In this document: one piece after another, positions 22,783 through 26,443 of the stretch
Position numbering within the stretch: the first letter of the stretch is position 1
Layout of the letters: the number at the start of each line of letters is the position of its first letter
Source of the DNA: a virus
Virus record (IMG/VR): IMGVR_UViG_3300028384_000219
Span: 1 to 26,443 of that record
Length of the DNA stretch: 26,443 nt
Reading direction: 5' to 3' (one strand)
Program-made: the position numbers and the translations under genes
Notes under the pieces: generated by a model
The model's database searches: none
What the model was told of the DNA's origin: nothing
The model's input: only the letters and a program-made list of their open reading frames with translations

Positions 22783-22982
22783 AACTACCAGCGGATTTAG
22801 TTAGCAAGGTTGGCGGTATGGAGAAGGCCCGTAAGATTTACAAGCGTGGCTTGGGAGCGTACTATTCGAGCGGATCTCGGCCCAAGGTAAGCGCACACCA
22901 ATGGGCTATGGGGCGGCTTCGTAGCGCGGCTACGGGCAAAGGCGGTGCGCGTAAGGCTGACGCAGATATATTGAAAGGATAA
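22779..22982 (+). CDS. Small hypothetical protein, DUF5824-like
   Basis: This 67-residue basic protein contains KARKIYKRGLGAYYSSGSRP, AHQWAMGRLRSAATG and GGARKADADIL. That arrangement is conserved in short proteins of cyanophages and other marine phages (family remembered as DUF5824; not checked). The function is unknown. It is coupled to the previous gene by ATGA. Confidence 0.6.
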   Translation: MKLPADLVSKVGGMEKARKIYKRGLGAYYSSGSRPKVSAHQWAMGRLRSAATGKGGARKADADILKG

Positions 22983-22985
22983 GTT

Positions 22986-23105
22986 ATGCCATACGGAAAA
23001 GGTACATACGGATCTAAGGTTGGGCGCCCCTCGAAGGCAGACAAGAAAGATCCGAAATTAAAAAAGGCAGCCATGAAAAAGATGATGGCCGCCAAGAAGG
23101 GTTGA
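22986..23105 (+). CDS. Very small Lys-rich protein (PYGKGTYGS type)
   Basis: This 39-residue ORF begins PYGKGTYGSKVGRPSKADKK and ends in a Lys/Met-rich helix (KKMMAAKKG). AAAGGA (22974-22979) precedes the ATG. Related tiny proteins starting PYGKGTYGS recur in marine phage genomes. No function is known. It is the last gene of the rightward block. Confidence 0.55.
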   Translation: MPYGKGTYGSKVGRPSKADKKDPKLKKAAMKKMMAAKKG

Positions 23106-23136
23106 TAACCCTGATAACTAAATCCAGTTAGGATTT
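23098..23136. terminator. Two hairpins at the convergent gene junction
   Basis: AGGGTT-GAT-AACCCT (23098-23112) and AAATCC-AGTTA-GGATTT (23120-23136) are perfect 6-bp hairpins lying where the rightward and leftward blocks meet. Neither is followed by a long T tract. A bidirectional or Rho-assisted transcription end is plausible from location only. Confidence 0.35.
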
Positions 23137-23477
23137 CCCCGGCGCCCGTCTTTGAATTTGATTTCGTGACGGGCAGCCATGTCTCGCACAGCATTGAATG
23201 ATACGTCCAGGTGAGCGCTTGTTTCTGCGATCGTCATACCCTTCTCTGCACACTTCTTGTAATCATCCACACTGTTGCGTGGCTTTGTGCCGCCGATCCC
23301 GGAGGCGTGGCGCTTCCAGGGAATGCCCTCGCGTTTCAGCATGTGGGCAAACCCGGATGGCGTCATGGACGTAGCCTTTGCCCCTTCTCCCAGGGACAAT
23401 CCTTTGTCTGCCAGGCTTTGCAGAAACTTGCGGCGTTCCTGTGCCTGGCGTTTCAAGAGTTGATCCCAGCTACTCAT
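23118..23477 (-). CDS. Helix-turn-helix hypothetical protein
   Basis: This 119-residue basic protein appears to contain two helix-turn-helix-like units. One lies near residues 25-52 (LSLGEGAKATSMTPSGFAHM), ending at IPW. The other lies near 80-105 (MTIAETSAHLDVSFNAVRDM), followed by HEIKFKDGRRG. It may bind DNA as a phage regulator or packaging or recombination accessory. The start overlaps the stop of the annealing-protein gene (ATGA), so it is the last gene of the leftward block. The exact family is not recognised. Confidence 0.6.
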   Translation of the reverse strand: MSSWDQLLKRQAQERRKFLQSLADKGLSLGEGAKATSMTPSGFAHMLKREGIPWKRHASGIGGTKPRNSVDDYKKCAEKGMTIAETSAHLDVSFNAVRDMAARHEIKFKDGRRGNPNWI

Positions 23478-24166
23478 TTGCTAACACCGACCTGGGTGCG
23501 AACCCATTTAGTCTTGTCCAGGATCTTTGTCTGCTCGTTCGATCCCAATAAATCGATGGCCGCCTGGTTCTTGGCTTTGAATGCATCGATGTGTTCCGTG
23601 GTGCATCCATCCCAGGATTGGTATTTTTCCAGCATCTTCATGTATGCCTCGGTGTAATGACCTGGCACGTTGAACGTGTCGCGGATCTTGCCATTGTGTT
23701 CGTACAGTTCGAACGTCTGGACCTCTGGCTCGAGCGGGTGAACGCTGATGTCCGGGTTCTTGCGCGGCGGTGCTTTCTTTGGCGCTGGTTGTTGCGCAGC
23801 CACTTCCGGCAGATCTTCCCCAGCATAGATGTAAAGGCCCAGGCCATGCATGGCGATCGCTTTCACCAGACAGCGCATCCGTGCATCGTTGACCGCTCTG
23901 GCATCCGGGTTTTTGATTGCGCGGTTGTTGTTGTCCATGACCGCAAGCCACATCATATGCGAGATCCCATCGATCGTGACGCTGCATCGAACCTCGCGGC
24001 TGTTGTCTGGATAGATAACATCATCGTGCAATTCATATGTTGCGCTCTCGGTATTCTGTTGAACGTGCTTCCAGGCATCGGCCCAGGATAGATAGTCAAA
24101 GCGGCCTTTGCGTTCCTTGTCGCTGTTGACGTTTACCTCTGATAAAGTTTTCCAAGTCTTATTCAT
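23474..24166 (-). CDS. Sak-type single-strand annealing protein
   Basis: This 230-residue protein likely anneals complementary single strands for phage recombination and repair. Residues about 20-125 carry the Sak/DUF1071 pattern: FDYLSWADAWKHV, then VTIDGISHMMWLAVMDNNN, ARMRCLVKAIAMHGLGLYIY and AGEDLPE. A Pro/Lys linker follows at about 128-145 (APKKAPPRKNPD). The C-terminal 80 residues are a separate helical segment ending KWVRTQVGV. Its start overlaps the Gp157-like stop by ATGA. No exonuclease partner is visible in the window. Confidence 0.85.
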   Translation of the reverse strand: MNKTWKTLSEVNVNSDKERKGRFDYLSWADAWKHVQQNTESATYELHDDVIYPDNSREVRCSVTIDGISHMMWLAVMDNNNRAIKNPDARAVNDARMRCLVKAIAMHGLGLYIYAGEDLPEVAAQQPAPKKAPPRKNPDISVHPLEPEVQTFELYEHNGKIRDTFNVPGHYTEAYMKMLEKYQSWDGCTTEHIDAFKAKNQAAIDLLGSNEQTKILDKTKWVRTQVGVSK

Positions 24167-24648
24167 TTTACTCTCACTGTTACGCCTGGATTTCCAAGCT
24201 TGATTTCTGCGCCAGGAACAAACTCCCCAGCCTCTAGTTGTTCTTTGATTGCCGCCAGGTCAGGCGATCTTTTTACCTTCGTTAGCTGCGTGGGGATCTC
24301 CTCCGGATTGGTAACAAGCACACTCTGCCGGGCCTTTGTGCGGCTGACAGTGGCAAGCGGGTGCGCTACCTTCTTCGATCCGATAGCATCGAGCAAGTGG
24401 CCAATGGTCTGCGATATTGCATCGGCCTTTGCGTTGAGCTTGGCTGCGCGTTCCTGGTAAGTTTTTGCCAGGGCTTTCACTGCCACCTCGTTTGCCTGGA
24501 TCTCCTGGCGTTCCTGGATCAGCTTGCCCAGAACATCCATGGCATCTGTCTCCCCGTCCAGGGTGTCCAGGAAACAATCCTCATCATCCCCGACCATCGC
24601 CCGGATGTTGTCCGCCATGCGCCGGATCTCCTCGTAATCAATCCACAT
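24163..24648 (-). CDS. Gp157-like phage protein
   Basis: This 161-residue protein matches the Gp157 family layout. A short N-terminal helix is followed by a long coiled-coil (about residues 40-100, IQANEVAVKALAKTYQERAA). The conserved end is EEIPTQLTKVKRSPDLAAIK then GAEIKLGNPGVTVRV. The family is typically encoded beside annealing or SSB proteins, and its molecular role is unclear. The true start is the ATG at 24648, not the upstream frame opening, because AGGAAGGA (24654-24661, read leftward) directly precedes it. The upstream codons also overlap the winged-helix gene. Confidence 0.82.
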   Translation of the reverse strand: MWIDYEEIRRMADNIRAMVGDDEDCFLDTLDGETDAMDVLGKLIQERQEIQANEVAVKALAKTYQERAAKLNAKADAISQTIGHLLDAIGSKKVAHPLATVSRTKARQSVLVTNPEEIPTQLTKVKRSPDLAAIKEQLEAGEFVPGAEIKLGNPGVTVRVK

Positions 24649-24955
24649 ATTTTTTTCCTTCCTCTGTGATGGTCCAAACGATTTCAGGATTGCCCCAGGC
24701 ATTTTCCTTGCGGCTGTTTGTATCTTCGATCAAACCCATCTCTTGCAATTCAGTTAGCCTTGGGCGTATCATCAACGGCGATAGCCCGGCGGTCTTGGCA
24801 ATGTCACTACCTGACGCCTTTCTCATCCCAGCCAAGACCTTTAATGCCTCGAGTCGCCTTCCAGCGACTTTCCGGGCCACCTTGTGCGCCGCCGCGCGTT
24901 CCGTATCTGGACCGTGACGGTGGTGCATTTTTTTTATTTCGATTTTATCGATCAT
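24638..24955 (-). CDS. Winged-helix DNA-binding protein
   Basis: This 105-residue protein has a basic N-terminus (MHHRHGPDTER...ARKVAGRR). A winged-helix-turn-helix domain follows at about residues 35-100 (LAGMRKASGSDIAKTAGLSP, IRPRLTELQEMGLIE, then a wing ending WTITEEGKKY). It is probably a small transcription regulator of the leftward block. The ATG at 24955 is preferred over 24970. It has GGAGGG 7 bases upstream and overlaps the preceding small gene's stop as TAATG, a coupling seen elsewhere in this block. Confidence 0.72.
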   Translation of the reverse strand: MIDKIEIKKMHHRHGPDTERAAAHKVARKVAGRRLEALKVLAGMRKASGSDIAKTAGLSPLMIRPRLTELQEMGLIEDTNSRKENAWGNPEIVWTITEEGKKYVD

Positions 24956-25118
24956 TATTTTACCCTCCATACTCTTGCGGTACCATTTTCAAGAGTTCTC
25001 ATTGTCACCGAATACTTACCCCAGTGACTTCTTGCTATGACGCTAAAGCTGTCATTTTTTTAATGATTAAAGTTTGCCCTTTGTCTTTAGGTATTGGGAT
25101 GTTCTTTTCGATCTTCAT
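24955..25118 (-). CDS. Small conserved phage protein readable only with a -1 shift at an A7 run
   Basis: From the ATG at 25118, MKIEKNIPIPKDKGQTLIIKK reads to the A7 run (T7 at 25055-25061 on the + strand). A -1 shift there, or one more A, continues NDSFSVIARSHWGKYSVT and then MRTLENGTARVWRVK, ending at a stop that overlaps the next ATG (TAATG). The 54-residue product resembles short phage proteins I recall that begin with IPIP, have a GDSF-like centre and end RVWRV. Without the shift the frame stops six codons later. A hairpin (25037-25055) abuts the run. Programmed shift, decay and sequence error all remain possible. Confidence 0.5.
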
Positions 25119-25329
25119 ATTGTTCCATCCTTGCTGAGATGATTTCGTCATACTCTGCTATGACCTGGTTAAGTTTCTGGATGTCCATTTGCAGAAACGC
25201 CTGGTCGGTGCTGTAAGCCCCATCCCGGACGCCCTGGGGGATCTGGTCCAGCTCTGCCTGTTTCTTGTTCAGGCGGCGCTCTGCATCGGCTCTCAGGCTC
25301 ACCATTGCCTCAAGGGAAAGCTCAACCAT
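25087..25329 (-). CDS. Small coiled-coil hypothetical protein
   Basis: This 80-residue protein is nearly all helix: a charged N-terminal half (SLRADAERRLNKKQAELDQI) and a second helix (QKLNQVIAEYDEIISARMEQ) separated by a Gly-containing turn, suggesting a two-helix coiled coil. The start overlaps the stop of the 40-aa membrane protein by 8 bases. I recognise no family. Confidence 0.55.
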   Translation of the reverse strand: MVELSLEAMVSLRADAERRLNKKQAELDQIPQGVRDGAYSTDQAFLQMDIQKLNQVIAEYDEIISARMEQYEDRKEHPNT

Positions 25330-25444
25330 AGATCAAGATCCCGAACAAACCGATGTAAAGCAACACAAACAAACCAATGCACCCCAGGATGTCGCCCAGG
25401 GTGATTGATTTTAGAATGCGTATGAAGTCTTGCCAGTTATCCAT
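25322..25444 (-). CDS. 40-residue single-TM membrane protein
   Basis: This very small ORF encodes an amphipathic N-terminal segment (DNWQDFIRILKSITLGD) and one membrane helix (about residues 18-39, ILGCIGLFVLLYIGLFGI). A good AAGGA lies 7-8 bases before the ATG at 25444. The gene overlaps both neighbours in the leftward block, which supports its being real. Its role is unknown; small early membrane proteins of phages often act on host envelope processes or superinfection, which is inference. Confidence 0.55.
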   Translation of the reverse strand: MDNWQDFIRILKSITLGDILGCIGLFVLLYIGLFGILIYG

Positions 25445-25631
25445 TGTTACGTCCTTTCAATAGTGCATGAATTGCTTTTGCCTCTTTGCCGCTGATCTTC
25501 TGACGGCTGGTTTTGATTGCCTGGTCAACAGACTTTTTGTTGTAGCGACCAACAAGACCGTCGATCTGCTTTGTGACCTTGGCAGTGGGGCGCATGTTGT
25601 CTGCGGCCATCATTTCGTAAAGCTCTTTCAT
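25437..25631 (-). CDS. Small basic hypothetical protein
   Basis: This 64-residue protein starts KELYEMMAADNMRPTAKVTK and continues as Lys-rich helices (SVDQAIKTSRQKISGKEAKA). AAGGAAGG lies just before the ATG at 25631. High basic charge suggests nucleic-acid binding. No family was recognised. A GC hairpin separates it from the upstream gene. Confidence 0.55.
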   Translation of the reverse strand: MKELYEMMAADNMRPTAKVTKQIDGLVGRYNKKSVDQAIKTSRQKISGKEAKAIHALLKGRNNG

Positions 25632-25660
25632 TTACCTTCCTTTCTCATTGAACCAGCAAC

Positions 25661-25676
25661 GCGCCCCGTAGGGCGC
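25661..25676 (-). terminator. Perfect GC hairpin between leftward genes
   Basis: GCGCCC-CGTA-GGGCGC forms a 6-bp all-GC stem with a 4-base loop in the 54-base gap between the 157-aa and 64-aa genes. No T tract follows on either strand. It may act as an attenuator or mRNA end-stabiliser rather than a full terminator. Confidence 0.4.
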
Positions 25677-25685
25677 TAAACAAGA

Positions 25686-26159
25686 TCAACCCATCATCAT
25701 TGCGCTAAGGTCCATAACCTCTGGCGCGTCAGGCTTACGCTCGTAGCTCCAGGGAGCATCGTCGTAGCCAGGCAACTTGCGAACCATTGCCATAACAAAC
25801 TGATTGATGTGGAAGTCACCGATGTAGTCGCTTGCCCAATCGGCCTCCTGGAACTCTTTGGCCTCACATGCCTGGTAGGCAAAGCAACGTGCGATCCCGA
25901 TGAAATCCATAGGCTTTAGATCAGGGTCGGGGCGGCAAGCTTCGTGCTGACAATCTTTGCAGTATTCTTCGAAGCTCTGGTGGCCAAGCATGAAATCATC
26001 GTTGGGGTAACGGGCCTCGATGCTGATCCAGTTGGCTTTGGCTAGGGCCTCTGCCATTTTCTGAGGGCTGTTGGGCTGGTGGCCCATGCGAATGTTGGCG
26101 CGATACATGGCATTGGCAAGAACGCCAATGTGTTCGGGGTTACATAGATAAGCACTCAT
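25686..26159 (-). CDS. Conserved phage hypothetical protein (SAYLCNPEHIG type)
   Basis: This 157-residue acidic protein starts SAYLCNPEHIGVLANAMYRA, a beginning I have seen in uncharacterised phage proteins, followed by KANWISIEARYPNDDFMLGH. Three Cys in the middle (CKDCQHEAC) could bind a metal, but a fourth ligand is not obvious apart from His. The second half contains FIGIARCFAYQACE and FVMAMVRKLPGY. A GGAAGGAAAT stretch (26160-26169, read leftward) precedes the ATG. The function is unknown. Confidence 0.65.
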   Translation of the reverse strand: MSAYLCNPEHIGVLANAMYRANIRMGHQPNSPQKMAEALAKANWISIEARYPNDDFMLGHQSFEEYCKDCQHEACRPDPDLKPMDFIGIARCFAYQACEAKEFQEADWASDYIGDFHINQFVMAMVRKLPGYDDAPWSYERKPDAPEVMDLSAMMMG

Positions 26160-26171
26160 TTGATTTCCTTC

Positions 26172-26384
26172 CTAGTGAATGGCGGCTTCTTCGCCGTCCA
26201 AGTAAATGTTCCAGTGACCAAGAACCTCACCGTCCTCGCCCCGGATGTTGCCGTAGTCGGCACCAGCCCGAAGCCGCTCGACTAATTGCTCCTCGAACAA
26301 ATCAGCCAACGCGGCCAATGGGCGATCGCAAACCGCAGCGCTCTCTGCGGCCATCTCCAACCGGACTGCAACGCGATCAATCAT
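26172..26384 (-). CDS. Small hypothetical protein, first gene of the leftward block in the window
   Basis: This 70-residue acidic protein has an Ala/Leu-rich helical start (VAVRLEMAAESAAVCDRPLA) and a more beta-like end (EVLGHWNIYLDGEEAAIH). A near-perfect AGGAGGAAAG precedes the ATG at 26384, the best ribosome site of the leftward block. No family was recognised. Confidence 0.55.
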   Translation of the reverse strand: MIDRVAVRLEMAAESAAVCDRPLAALADLFEEQLVERLRAGADYGNIRGEDGEVLGHWNIYLDGEEAAIH

Positions 26385-26421
26385 CTTTCCTCCTTTCTTC
26401 CTAAATCCCTCTTACAAGTTA

Positions 26422-26427
26422 AATATA
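26422..26427 (-). promoter_or_regulatory. Possible -10 box of a leftward promoter
   Basis: Read leftward, TATATT lies about 35 bases before the first leftward gene, in an AT-rich stretch. A -35 box would fall beyond the right edge, so the promoter cannot be completed from this window. Confidence 0.2.
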
Positions 26428-26443
26428 GCGATATCTCTAATGG

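Noticed and set aside
23591-24091. Long plus-strand frame (166 codons) opposite the annealing-protein gene
   Set aside because: The minus-strand Sak-type protein is clearly recognised and the plus-strand product is Cys/His/Val-rich shadow sequence.
25037-25061. Rho-independent terminator on the + strand (hairpin followed by T7)
   Set aside because: It lies inside the small leftward gene, and the T7 is that gene's A7 run. There is no rightward gene upstream that would need it, so frameshift signal or chance is the simpler reading.

Overview
The window is part of a tailed bacteriophage genome (or an integrated or metagenome-assembled phage) with a podovirus-type virion. The evidence is a T7/BPP-1-like run of virion genes: portal, scaffold, capsid, tail tube A and B, three to four internal virion or DNA-ejection proteins, a T7-gp17-type tail fibre, and a holin plus T7-lysozyme-type amidase. 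There is no integrase, repressor, tRNA or host gene here. The small tail-fibre modules and small lysis proteins look like those of marine phages of alphaproteobacteria; that host guess is inference only.

Region 1 (1-15,858, rightward) is the virion block. It holds a portal cut by the left edge, a Bbp19-like protein, scaffold, a 176-base structured leader, major capsid protein, a small decoration-type protein, a strong hairpin, tail tubular proteins A and B, and four internal virion proteins. The third internal protein (1269 aa) is a polyvalent protein. It carries a DdrB-type ParB-like domain, a second ParB-like segment, and a segment resembling the RelA/SpoT (p)ppGpp synthetase fold. It is probably ejected into the host with the DNA.

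Region 2 (15,859-20,843, rightward) is the host-recognition block. A T7-type fibre with decapeptide and Ala/Thr/Ser repeats is followed by an array of small tail modules. All three modules end in the same HGDLA peptide, whose DNA also forms the next gene's ribosome site. An HNH homing endonuclease and a frameshifted module lie between 23-bp direct repeats. Two chaperone-type proteins, a fibre-tip protein and a small protein follow.

Region 3 (20,843-23,105, rightward) is the lysis block. Five small membrane or membrane-associated proteins, including a 3-TM holin, precede a zinc amidase and three small basic proteins.

Region 4 (23,118-26,384, leftward, convergent) is an early-type block. From its promoter end at the right it holds small unknown genes, a 40-aa membrane protein, a 54-residue gene readable only with a -1 shift on an A7 run, a winged-helix regulator, a Gp157-like protein, a Sak-type single-strand annealing protein and a helix-turn-helix protein. 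Terminase, polymerase and replication genes are not in the window.

Almost all neighbouring genes overlap by ATGA or TAATG, so translation is likely coupled within each block.
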